Assembly: GCA_030065585.1 (NCBI GenBank) | Contig: JASJED010000074.1 | Span: 1 to 38,617 of the forward strand | DNA: 38,617 bases | Source: Desulfobacterales bacterium | GTDB lineage: Bacteria > Desulfobacterota > Desulfobacteria > Desulfobacterales > UBA5852 | Direction: 5' to 3' | Shown: in pieces, positions 1-8,058 of the stretch | How positions within the stretch are numbered: position 1 is the first letter of the stretch | Layout of the letters: every line of letters starts with the position of its first letter | Made by a program: the position numbers and the translations under genes | Notes under the pieces: model-generated | Database searches by the model: none | What the model was told of the DNA's origin: nothing | What the model saw: the letters and a program-made list of their open reading frames with translations, nothing else

Positions 1-419
1 CCGCCTGATCCCTGACACCCGAAACCTGACACCTTGTAAATTTCTAAAATATTGCGGGAAAGCCATCGGACGGCCTTCAATCCTCCAGGTCGGTCAGCGG
101 ACTTGCTGGGGGAGACGCTTATCTGCGCCTTGTCTAGGCAACGCCCCTCAGAACGTCGCTTATTTCCGCCTTCGCACGCCCCTCCCCCAATTTTCTGCGC
201 AACCCTCAGGTGCGCGCCTTTCAATCAAATCATCAAAGGTTGTGCGGTGGAAAAGAGGTAAGGATAATTCCCATCCATGGGAAGATGATTCCATAATCAT
301 AACTTGGTGTCGAAGGGGCACCTCGGTTAACTTATTGATTTTTTTCAGCGCCCCAATTTCATCAACTGCTGGACCTTTTTTTGCATGTCATCTTTGAAAC
401 TTCGACGGTTGGATAAGGG

Positions 420-947
420 GTGGTCATTTCGACGATAGAAAAAAGCGGGGAGAAGAGCCGTATCGATGCCAAAGGCAACATAGCACCACGCGCTTTTGAT
501 GATCGGCGATCGGGGAACGATCGACGCGATCGATCAAAACGGGGTGTTCGGTTTTTACTTTTCGGGGGCCGGCGCGTGAACTATCGGCGCCACGCGGATC
601 GGCAGCGCATGCTTTATGTCGATTGGTATCACCAATCGCTTTTCGGCACCATCGTGCTGATTTTGCTCCTAAGTGTGATGGATGCCCTACTGACCATTGT
701 TTTGATCAATCACGGGGCCACCGAGATAAATCCCATCATGGCTTTCTATCTGGAGATGGGACCCTATACCTTCCTATTCGTCAAATACGGCCTGACCTGC
801 GCAGGCCTGCTGATTCTGGTGCTCTGCAATAATTTCTTCCTGAGGTCGATCCGGGTCCATGCGGGGGCTTTGTTGTATCTGGTTCTGGTGGCCTTCATCG
901 GTGTCGTCTCCTGGCAGATTTTTCTGATTGGCAAGATGATCGCCTGA
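420..947 (+). CDS. DUF5658-like small membrane protein with Arg-rich cytoplasmic N-terminus
   Basis: 175-aa ORF; N-terminal DRRSGNDRR motif, then about 3 hydrophobic segments; LLSVMDALLTIVLINHGATEINPIMAFYL resembles DUF5658 (DxxLT...GxxExNPxM). Confidence 0.75.
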   Translation: MVISTIEKSGEKSRIDAKGNIAPRAFDDRRSGNDRRDRSKRGVRFLLFGGRRVNYRRHADRQRMLYVDWYHQSLFGTIVLILLLSVMDALLTIVLINHGATEINPIMAFYLEMGPYTFLFVKYGLTCAGLLILVLCNNFFLRSIRVHAGALLYLVLVAFIGVVSWQIFLIGKMIA

Positions 948-1117
948 ATTCGGTACCCGGACCCTCACCGAAGCCACAATGGCCAGCGGCCATCCCCCCC
1001 CCTTTTTCCCGGCGGCGGCTTGTGGTAAGAACCCCGAGGGGATCGGCGGCGGAAGGCGCCCCGAGCCTCTGTGCTGTCTGATACCCTGCTGGGGTCTTCC
1101 CACGAACGGATGCTGCC

Positions 1118-1882
1118 ATGTCGCCGCGGACCAGTCTGGATTACCATGGCGGGCGAATTCTGGGCCCGTCTGACCGCTTTCGATTCGGGTGCCATCCCGG
1201 GGTAGCCTGTTTTACGCGCTGCTGCCGGGATGCGGACATGTATCTCTATCCCTACGATATCATCCGCATGAAACGCCACCTGGGGATGACCTCCGAGGAG
1301 TTTCTAAACACCCACAGCGTCGTCGCCATCCGCGACAATCCCCATTTTCCCCACGTGATGCTTAAGATGTCGGATGCCGCCGACCGGGCCTGCCGTTTTC
1401 TCACTGCCGACGGGTGTCAAATTTACCCCCATCGACCTTACGCCTGCCGGGCCTACCCGCTGGAGCGGGCCGTGGCCCGTCAATCGAGGGGCCCGAATCG
1501 AACGGCCTATTACGGCATCGCCCGCCACGTCTACTGCCAAGGTCATGCGGAGCAAACCACATGGACCATCGCCGATTGGTCGGACGACCAGGACCTGGCG
1601 GACTATGAGGCCATGAACGACCAATGGGTGGATGTCGACTCCATTTTCCGCACCAACCCCTGGGGTGACCAGGGGATTCGAAGCCCGGCCCTGCCGATGG
1701 CTTTCATGGCCTGCTATAATATGGACAAATTCAGGCAGTTCGTTTTCGAAAGCTCCTTTTTGACGCGTTTGGCGGTCCCCGCCCCGCGGATTGAAGCCGT
1801 CCGCGCCACGGACGAAGCCCTGATGCTTCTGGGATTCGACTGGGTGCGCCGGATGCTGCGCAACGAAGGACCGCTGGCGTAG
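1118..1882 (+). CDS. YkgJ-family cysteine cluster protein (putative Zn/Fe-S binding)
   Basis: 254-aa ORF with CxxxxxC..CC near the N-terminus and CRFLTADGCQIYPHRPYACRAYPLE, typical of YkgJ/UPF0153; start codon uncertain. Confidence 0.75.
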   Translation: MSPRTSLDYHGGRILGPSDRFRFGCHPGVACFTRCCRDADMYLYPYDIIRMKRHLGMTSEEFLNTHSVVAIRDNPHFPHVMLKMSDAADRACRFLTADGCQIYPHRPYACRAYPLERAVARQSRGPNRTAYYGIARHVYCQGHAEQTTWTIADWSDDQDLADYEAMNDQWVDVDSIFRTNPWGDQGIRSPALPMAFMACYNMDKFRQFVFESSFLTRLAVPAPRIEAVRATDEALMLLGFDWVRRMLRNEGPLA

Positions 1883-1894
1883 CGCGTTTTGGGT

Positions 1895-1950
1895 TTAGGT
1901 GTCAGGTGACAGGTGTCGGGTAATTCTGAAACCTGAAACCTGACACCTTA
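1895..1950. repeat. Imperfect inverted repeat built from the TGACACC/GGTGTCA motif
   Basis: taggtgtcaggtgacaggtgtcgggt ... aaacctgaaacctgacacctta; related direct copies at 4-35 and 2034-2060. Confidence 0.6.
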
Positions 1951-2064
1951 GTATGTAATAAACAGGGAGCCCTTGCAGCGGTGTCAGTGTTCAGCTGTCA
2001 GTAAATGGTTCGACTTCGGGGCCATGGCCGCCTCATCCCTGACACCCGAAACCTGACATTTTAT

Positions 2065-2200
2065 GCGCGACGGTTTCGTAATAAATCCGAGATCAAGGCT
2101 TGCGAAGCCCGAGGAATGAGGCGTACATATCGTACGCCGCAGTGACGAGGGGTGAAGCGTAACGCCGATATCGGGCTTATTACAAAACCGTTTTAGCGAC
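2065..2200 (-). repeat. Palindromic intergenic repeat family, copy 1
   Basis: acggtttcgtaataa ... ttattacaaaaccgt terminal inverted repeat; internal GGCGTAC-ATATC-GTACGCC hairpin; same family as copies at 14357, 31307 and 34408 (reverse orientation relative to the last two). Confidence 0.85.
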
Positions 2201-2218
2201 AACCGCAGGAGGTGCCTC

Positions 2219-2686
2219 ATGACGCAACTAAAACCCGGAGACCCGGCCCCGGCCTTCGAGGCCCCGGACCAGGACGGCAACATGGTAAGCTTGGGCGACT
2301 TCAACGGCCGCAAGCTCTTCCTCTTTTTCTACCCCAAAGCCAACACCTCGGGGTGAGCCACCCAGGCCCAGGCGGTGCGGGACGCACGGCCCGAACTGGA
2401 TCACAACGGCGTGGCGGCCATCGGGATCAGCCCGGACACGCCCCGCAAACAAAAGAATTTCGACGCCAAGTACACGCTGGGTTTTCCGCTGCTGAGCGAT
2501 CCCGAGCATCGCATCGCGGAAGCCTACGGCGCGTGGGGTGAAAAGAAGATGTACGGCAAGACCTTTATGGGGATCGTGCGCACTTCGGTGCTGATCGACG
2601 AGCAGGGCCGGGTCACGGCGATATGGCCCAAGATCAGCCCCAAGAATACGGTACCTGAGCTGTTCAAGGCGCTAACAGGCGGTTGA
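2219..2686 (+). CDS. Peroxiredoxin (Bcp/PrxQ-like) selenoprotein; TGA at 2354-2356 read as selenocysteine
   Basis: One frame from ATG 2219 through TGA 2354 to the stop ending at 2686: MTQLKPGDPAPAFEAPDQDGNMVSLGDFNGRKLFLFFYPKANTSG-U-ATQAQAVRDARPELDHNGVAAIGISPDTPRKQKNFDAKYTLGFPLLSDPEH...; the TGA falls at the catalytic Cys of FYPK-x-NT-x-G-C-T-x-Q/E; AGGAGG-type RBS just upstream (cgcaggaggtgcctc). Confidence 0.9.
2371..2391 (+). promoter_or_regulatory. Putative bacterial SECIS element
   Basis: GGC[G]GUGCG-GGA-CGCAC[G]GCC hairpin (8 bp plus one G/G mismatch) whose loop starts about 23 nt after the UGA. Confidence 0.7.
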
Positions 2687-2699
2687 AAAACGATTGCGC

Positions 2700-3137
2700 T
2701 TAGCGCTGCAGTTTGAAGCGAATCCGCAGGATGCCGTCCTGATGGCTGGAGGAGGTGATACGAAATTTGCCGATCGCGCCGGTGGAAGCCACATGAGGAC
2801 CGATGCAGGGGCAGCGGTCATAGTCGCCAACCGCCACAATGCGAATTCGGTCGCCGGCATCCTCGGGCAGCCGCGAAAGATCAAAGGCCTGCCGGGCGGC
2901 GGCGAGATCCATGAAATTCTCCGTCAGGGGCAGATCGGCGGCGATCACGGCGTTTACCTCCGCTTCGAGCCGGCGTTCCTCCACGCTGCTCAGCGGTCGC
3001 GCGAAGCGGTAGTCGCATTTTGATTTCTTCTTCTCGATGTGAGCGCTGAAACAGCGCGGGCAGTCGAAAAGGCGGCCCATGGCCTGGTTGAGGATATGTT
3101 CGGCGCTGTGCATGCGGGGATCGAATACCTTGACCAT
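2700..3137 (-). CDS. Alanyl-tRNA editing domain protein (AlaX-like)
   Basis: MVKVFDPRMHSAEHILNQAMGRLF contains the HxxxH motif; CPCIGPHVASTGAIGKFRI contains the CxxxH-type motif of AlaX/second additional domain; ORF track extends to 3185. Confidence 0.8.
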   Translation of the reverse strand: MVKVFDPRMHSAEHILNQAMGRLFDCPRCFSAHIEKKKSKCDYRFARPLSSVEERRLEAEVNAVIAADLPLTENFMDLAAARQAFDLSRLPEDAGDRIRIVAVGDYDRCPCIGPHVASTGAIGKFRITSSSHQDGILRIRFKLQR

Positions 3138-3343
3138 CTTGATTTCCCATCGCTGTTGATGATTGCTCGGGCTTCCTACCATCATTGGGGCCAGATGGGA
3201 ATAGCCCGCTGCCGCAAAACCGATTACGGTTGGTGCCAGGATCCCGCGCGGTTTGACAGGACCGCCAAAGCCCTCTATCTTTTAATCATCGTTTAGATTA
3301 GACGTCGAATTCCGGTAGCTAGCCCCCGGCAGCCGAGGATAGA

Positions 3344-3529
3344 ATGATGGGAACCTCCCGCAAAAAACGCAGCCCGGCTGACAGGCGCTCGGGTGTCGAT
3401 CGTCGCCGTACCAATCCCCGTCGCTACACCGGTATTGAAAGACGCATCGATCCCGATTGTCGCAGCAGCCGCGACCGACGTGAAGGCAATGGACCCTGGT
3501 CTGAACTTCAGATGCCGCATATTCGTTAG
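3344..3529 (+). CDS. Small Arg-rich hypothetical protein with DRRSGxDRR motif
   Basis: 61-aa ORF MMGTSRKKRSPADRRSGVDRRRTNPRRYTGIERR...; motif shared with the 420-947 protein. Confidence 0.4.
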   Translation: MMGTSRKKRSPADRRSGVDRRRTNPRRYTGIERRIDPDCRSSRDRREGNGPWSELQMPHIR

Positions 3530-3685
3530 GATCCTACCTGACAAGTTTGGGATGCACCAGGATGACCCTGAGCCTTGTACCCTTGGCCATGGCACTCAGC
3601 GGTTGATTGGCGCCGGCCGGTTGCCGACGGTGATCATATCGCCTTAACCGGTGTCTTCCTCGACCCCGTATCCACCAGCGGAGGA

Positions 3686-3883
3686 ATGCAGATGGACGAC
3701 CGAATTGCCCAGGGAAGCGGTGACACGCAAAGTGTTCGCATCGATATTCCCCAGAGTCTGATGTCGAGGGTGCACAACCACTGCAACAAGCGCAACATTA
3801 CCATTCAGGAATTTATTCGCGACGCCCTTTCCGAAAAACTGGAAATGGCCCACAAAGAACGCCGACGCAAACAGCGCGTCTAA
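3686..3883 (+). CDS. Ribbon-helix-helix-like small DNA-binding protein
   Basis: TQSVRIDIPQSLMSRVHNHCNKRNITIQEFIRDALSEKLE fits the RHH (Arc/CopG-type) pattern; GAGG just upstream of MQMDDR (ATG at 3686 or 3692). Confidence 0.65.
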   Translation: MQMDDRIAQGSGDTQSVRIDIPQSLMSRVHNHCNKRNITIQEFIRDALSEKLEMAHKERRRKQRV

Positions 3884-4242
3884 AACCGGATGGTATTCCG
3901 CACGTTCACTTTTCCTGCCGCCTTTCCATTCGTGCGGCGCCGCTCCACTCCCATCGTTTCCGCCGGATGCTGGCCAATCGGGTGACGAAGCGTTTCAAGC
4001 CCCACATGGCCTCCTTGAAGATTACCCATTCGTAAGAAATCACGGATCTGACGATTCCGGAAGATTATGCGCGTAAACGGACCCCCATTCATCGCTGCTG
4101 GCAATTAAGGGTCTGAACCGCTACGGGTCGAATGCCGACCTGGGGTGTTGATTCGCAAGCGAAACCGCGTCCTCAAACGCCGGTCAGCGGTGATTGGCGC
4201 ACACGCCGATTGCAATGGTTGCGGGATACAAGGTGTCAGTGA

Positions 4243-4701
4243 TCAGGTGGCCAATCGCTGCGCCGCCCAGGCCAAGGCGGCATACCGGGCGGTTTTGCCC
4301 GCAGCCACCAGGAGGGTGAAGCGCCACAGGGGAATGCGCAGGATGCCGCCCACGAAGCACAGGGGATCGCCCACCACCGGGGCCCAGGCCATCAGCAGGG
4401 ACCAACTGCCCCAGCGCTCGTACCAGCGCTCTGCCCTGAGGCGCGCCTGCGCATCGATTTTGAGCCCGCGTCGGATGATGCAGGGGCCTCCCCAGATGCC
4501 CAGCGCCCATGTCGTCATGGCCCCCAGGGTGTTGCCGACGGTGGCGACAACCACCGCCGCGCCGGGGTTGATCTGATGAATCACCAGCGCCACAAGCAAC
4601 CATTCGGAAGCGATCGGTAAGACGGTCGCGGCCAGAAAACTGATACCCAAGAGGGCCGGCAGGCCCCAGTCGATGAGAAGCGCTTCCATGTCGGAGGTCA
4701 T
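4243..4701 (-). CDS. YqaA/DedA-family membrane protein
   Basis: 152 aa; LPIASEWLLVALV...GNTLGAMTTWALG...RWGSWSLLMAWAPVVGDPLCFVGGILRIPLWRF typical of the SNARE-associated/DedA YqaA group. Confidence 0.8.
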   Translation of the reverse strand: MTSDMEALLIDWGLPALLGISFLAATVLPIASEWLLVALVIHQINPGAAVVVATVGNTLGAMTTWALGIWGGPCIIRRGLKIDAQARLRAERWYERWGSWSLLMAWAPVVGDPLCFVGGILRIPLWRFTLLVAAGKTARYAALAWAAQRLAT

Positions 4702-4719
4702 TCGCGGATCGGGGTCTGA

Positions 4720-5322
4720 TCAGTCTTCGACCGCGTAGCCATACTCTTTTGCGTTGACATTGTGGCGTTTTTCCCACCCCAAGGTCGAGGAGGGCGTCGG
4801 ACCGTAGTCATGCCCCGGCCAGACGACGGTATCTTCAGGCAGTTCCATCAGACGGCGGATAGAGGCCCCCAGGGTGGGCCGATCGCCGCCGGGAAGATCG
4901 GTGCGACCGCTGTCGCCCACAAAGAGGGTGTCCCCGGTGAAGAGATTGCCGTCGGCATACAGACAGATGCCGCCGGGCGTGTGGCCGGGGGTGTGGATCA
5001 CCTTCAAGCCAAGGGTGCCCATCTGAATCTGGTCTTTGTCGGAAAGGAAAACATCCGCCCCCGGAAATCCAGCGGCATCGTCGGTGTGGATCATGACGCG
5101 TGCCCCGGTTTGGGCCTTGAGCTGCGCATTGCCGGCCGTATGGTCGCCGTGGGCGTGGGTGTTGACGATCGTCGTAATGGTCAGACCCTCATCGGCGGCG
5201 GCCGCCAGGATGGCCGCCACGTCCGCTCCGGGATCGATTACCAAGGCCTGGCAGGTGCTTTCGCATCCCACCAGATAGCAGAAATTGTCCATCATGCCCA
5301 CTTCGAGCTGTCTGATGATCAT
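4720..5322 (-). CDS. MBL-fold metallo-hydrolase (glyoxalase II-like)
   Basis: 200 aa with NTHAHGDHTAGNAQL, HTPGHTPGGICLY, FTGDTLFVGDSGRTDLPGGD, WPGHDYGPTPSSTLGWEK. Confidence 0.9.
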   Translation of the reverse strand: MIIRQLEVGMMDNFCYLVGCESTCQALVIDPGADVAAILAAAADEGLTITTIVNTHAHGDHTAGNAQLKAQTGARVMIHTDDAAGFPGADVFLSDKDQIQMGTLGLKVIHTPGHTPGGICLYADGNLFTGDTLFVGDSGRTDLPGGDRPTLGASIRRLMELPEDTVVWPGHDYGPTPSSTLGWEKRHNVNAKEYGYAVED

Positions 5323-5499
5323 CGATGCCTCCGTTTTGCAATTTTAGTCATTTTGCTTTAATGAGATCGTAAATTCCATAGGCGCCCATTATCCGATAGG
5401 CATTTAAAATAAATCGACTGCCGGTGCAAGCGGCACCTGGCAGGGCACGGCCCGCGCATTGGCTGTGCGCCAATTCTTACCATAAGGAATATCCTCGCC

Positions 5500-6417
5500 A
5501 TGCTACCGCCGTCCGGAAACGCAAGCCGTGGTCAGGTCGCCGTCAGCCGGTTGGTCGGCGGCATCGTGCTGACACGGCCTGTCTTTCTCCTGATGTTGCT
5601 TGTGATGCTGCCCGGCTGCAGCCGCATGGTCTCCAACGCGACCAGCGATCTGGCGGACAACCTGGCCCAGGCCATCGCCAACAATGATGACCCGGATACG
5701 GTCAGGGCCGGGGGCCCGGCCTATCTGCTCATGATGGACGGTCTGGTGCACCGCGATCCGGAAAATCCAGACCTGTTGATGCGCGCCGCCGCGCTCTACA
5801 GCGCTTACGGCGAGGCATTTGTCGACGACCCGGACCGGGCCCGCCGACTTTCTCAGCGGGCCTTGCGCTACGCGACACGTGCGCTTTGTGTCCACGCGCC
5901 GGACGACTGCCATTTGCGCCAGGCCGATTTCGACCTATTCGAAGCCCGCCTTCAGCGGGTCGATGAACAGGAGGTGCCGTTGTTCTACACCTGGGGGGCC
6001 GCCTGGGCCGGGTGGATTCAAGCCCGCAGCGACGATCTCGACGCCGTGGCCGAGTTGGCCCGCGTCGAGGCGATCATGCAGCGGATCGCGGTGGTGGATG
6101 AAGATTATCAGCGGGGTAGTGCGCATCTATACCTGGGGGCTTTTGCCATCCTCGTGCCGCCGGCCATGGGCGGTAGACCCGAGGTGGCCCGACAGCATTT
6201 CGAACGGGCGATTGCCCTTTCCGGCGGTGAGAATCTCATGGCCAAGGTGGTTTACGCCCGTCGCTATGCCCGCATGGTCTACGACCGTCCGCTCCACGAC
6301 CGCCTGCTGATGGACGTGTTGGCGGCCGACCCCGATGTGCCCGGGATGGTTCTCTGGAACATTCTGGCCCAGGAGCAGGCCCGGGAACTGCTGGCCAGCG
6401 CCGATGATTTTTTCTAG
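5500..6417 (+). CDS. TatT-family TRAP-associated TPR lipoprotein/periplasmic protein
   Basis: Lipobox-like LLVMLPGCSRM, helical TPR-like repeats, immediately upstream of dctP/dctQ/dctM-like genes. Confidence 0.8.
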   Translation: MLPPSGNASRGQVAVSRLVGGIVLTRPVFLLMLLVMLPGCSRMVSNATSDLADNLAQAIANNDDPDTVRAGGPAYLLMMDGLVHRDPENPDLLMRAAALYSAYGEAFVDDPDRARRLSQRALRYATRALCVHAPDDCHLRQADFDLFEARLQRVDEQEVPLFYTWGAAWAGWIQARSDDLDAVAELARVEAIMQRIAVVDEDYQRGSAHLYLGAFAILVPPAMGGRPEVARQHFERAIALSGGENLMAKVVYARRYARMVYDRPLHDRLLMDVLAADPDVPGMVLWNILAQEQARELLASADDFF

Positions 6418-6536
6418 CCCGCGGGCGGCTTGGCCCCCAAGAAGCGCCGGGGCGCCTTGCAACCCTAGAAAAGGGTGTTAGGTTCGATGACATGAATCGA
6501 CCGAATGGCATAACGACGGAAACCCGGGAAAGATTT

Positions 6537-7556
6537 ATGTTGGCTTGTAATTGGCGGTATTGGATCGCCCTTCTGCTGCTGGTGGTCTTTGCGGCTCCGG
6601 CCCAGGCCGTAGTTCTCAAGGTGGCCACCCTCACGCCGGAGGGGTCCAGTTGGATGCGCAAGATGCGCGCGGGGGCCGAGGAAGTGGCCCAGGCCACCGA
6701 CCAGCGCGTGCGCTTCAAATTCTATCCCGGCGGTGTGATGGGCAACGACCGCGCCGTACTGCGCAAGATTCGCGCGGGGCAGCTCCACGGCGGGGCCTTT
6801 CAGGGGGGAACCCTTGCCGGCTACTACGGCGACATTCAAATTTACGGTCTGCCGCTGACGTTCAAGTCCCTCGGCGAAGTCCACCACGTGCGCCAACACA
6901 TGGATCAGGATCTGGTCGAGGGGCTGGAGGCCAACGGCTTCGTCACCTTCGGCCTGGCCGACGGGGGTTTCGCCTATATCATGTCCAATCAGCCGGTGGC
7001 CGACATCGAGGCTTTGGGCCGCTTGAAGGCCTGGGTTCCGGCCAATGACAAGATGATCCTGGATGCCATGCAAGGCTTTGGCTTGAGCCCGATTTCACTG
7101 CCCATCGCCGATGTGCGCACAGGCCTGCAGACCGGCTTGATCGATACCGTGGCGATTTCACCGATCGGGGCCATTGTGCTGCAATGGCACACCCAGGTGA
7201 AATACCTGACCAAGATGCCGCTGGTCTATCTTTTCGGCATCCTGGCGCTGGATCGCAAAGCCTTCTCCCGAATCGCCCCGGCCGATCAGGCGGAGGTGCG
7301 GCGGATCATGACCCGGGTCTGGCGCGAGATGGACGCCATGAACCGCGACGACAATGCCAAGGCACTCGAGGCCTTGCGCACCCAGGGGATCGAATTTATC
7401 GAACCGGCGCCCGATGCCCGCGATATATGGTACCGACGGGCGGAACCCATCCACCGCCAAATCATTGAGGCCGGGCATATCAGCCCCGCCGCCATCGACA
7501 AGTTGGAACGTCTGCTGAATGACTACCGAGCCCGGTTGGCCCGCCAAAATCAATGA
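6537..7556 (+). CDS. TRAP transporter substrate-binding protein (DctP family)
   Basis: Signal peptide, then VVLKVATLTPEGSSWMRKMRAGAEEVAQATDQRVRFKFYPGGVMGNDRAVLRKIRAGQLHGG; ORF track starts at 6492 but MLACNWRYWIALLLLVVFAAPAQA looks like the natural start. Confidence 0.92.
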   Translation: MLACNWRYWIALLLLVVFAAPAQAVVLKVATLTPEGSSWMRKMRAGAEEVAQATDQRVRFKFYPGGVMGNDRAVLRKIRAGQLHGGAFQGGTLAGYYGDIQIYGLPLTFKSLGEVHHVRQHMDQDLVEGLEANGFVTFGLADGGFAYIMSNQPVADIEALGRLKAWVPANDKMILDAMQGFGLSPISLPIADVRTGLQTGLIDTVAISPIGAIVLQWHTQVKYLTKMPLVYLFGILALDRKAFSRIAPADQAEVRRIMTRVWREMDAMNRDDNAKALEALRTQGIEFIEPAPDARDIWYRRAEPIHRQIIEAGHISPAAIDKLERLLNDYRARLARQNQ

Positions 7557-8058
7557 CCCCGCCGTCCGTTCCCGTCTGACCCGGGTGCTCGGTCTGCTCT
7601 ACCGGCTGGAGGACCTGTTGATTGCGGCCCTCCTCACGGCGACCATGGGGCTGGCCCTGTTTCAGATTATTTTGCGCAACGTGATGGGAACGGGGATTGT
7701 CTGGGGTGACGTCCTGGTCCGGATTCTGGTGCTCTGGATCGGCATGGCCGGCGCCATGGCCGCCACACGCGAGGGCAAGCATATCAGCATCGATTTGCTG
7801 ACGCGGTTTTTAACCCCCGGCCTGCGGCGGGTGGCGAACAGCCTGACCGCCCTGTTTGCCGCGGTGATCTGCCTGGCGGCCGCTTATTTCAGCCTGCAGT
7901 TCGTGCTGAGCGAATACGCCGCCGGCGACCTGGTGTTCGGGCGCATCCCTTTCTGGGTGTGCGAGTCCGTCCTGCCGCTGGCGTTCAGCATCATTGGATT
8001 GCGCTATGGTACCCAGTTTCTGATCCATGTCGCGTTCCCGCCGGGAGAGGCCTCCTGA
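7519..8058 (+). CDS. TRAP transporter small permease (DctQ family)
   Basis: 179 aa, 4 TM; FQIILRNVMGTGIVWGDVLVRILVLWIGMAGAMAATREGKHISID. Confidence 0.92.
   Translation: MTTEPGWPAKINDPAVRSRLTRVLGLLYRLEDLLIAALLTATMGLALFQIILRNVMGTGIVWGDVLVRILVLWIGMAGAMAATREGKHISIDLLTRFLTPGLRRVANSLTALFAAVICLAAAYFSLQFVLSEYAAGDLVFGRIPFWVCESVLPLAFSIIGLRYGTQFLIHVAFPPGEAS

Noticed and set aside
2219-2356. Peroxiredoxin as a nonsense-mutated pseudogene
   Set aside because: TGA lies exactly at the catalytic Cys codon, both flanks are intact, and a SECIS-like hairpin follows; selenoprotein is the better explanation.
2212-2541. Overlapping + strand ORF across the peroxiredoxin
   Set aside because: Out-of-frame shadow ORF with low-complexity Gly/Pro/Arg-rich composition typical of GC-rich DNA.
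2375-2686. ORF-track protein of 103 aa as a stand-alone gene
   Set aside because: It is the C-terminal part of the Sec-containing peroxiredoxin; its ATG is not at a plausible start and it lacks the active site.
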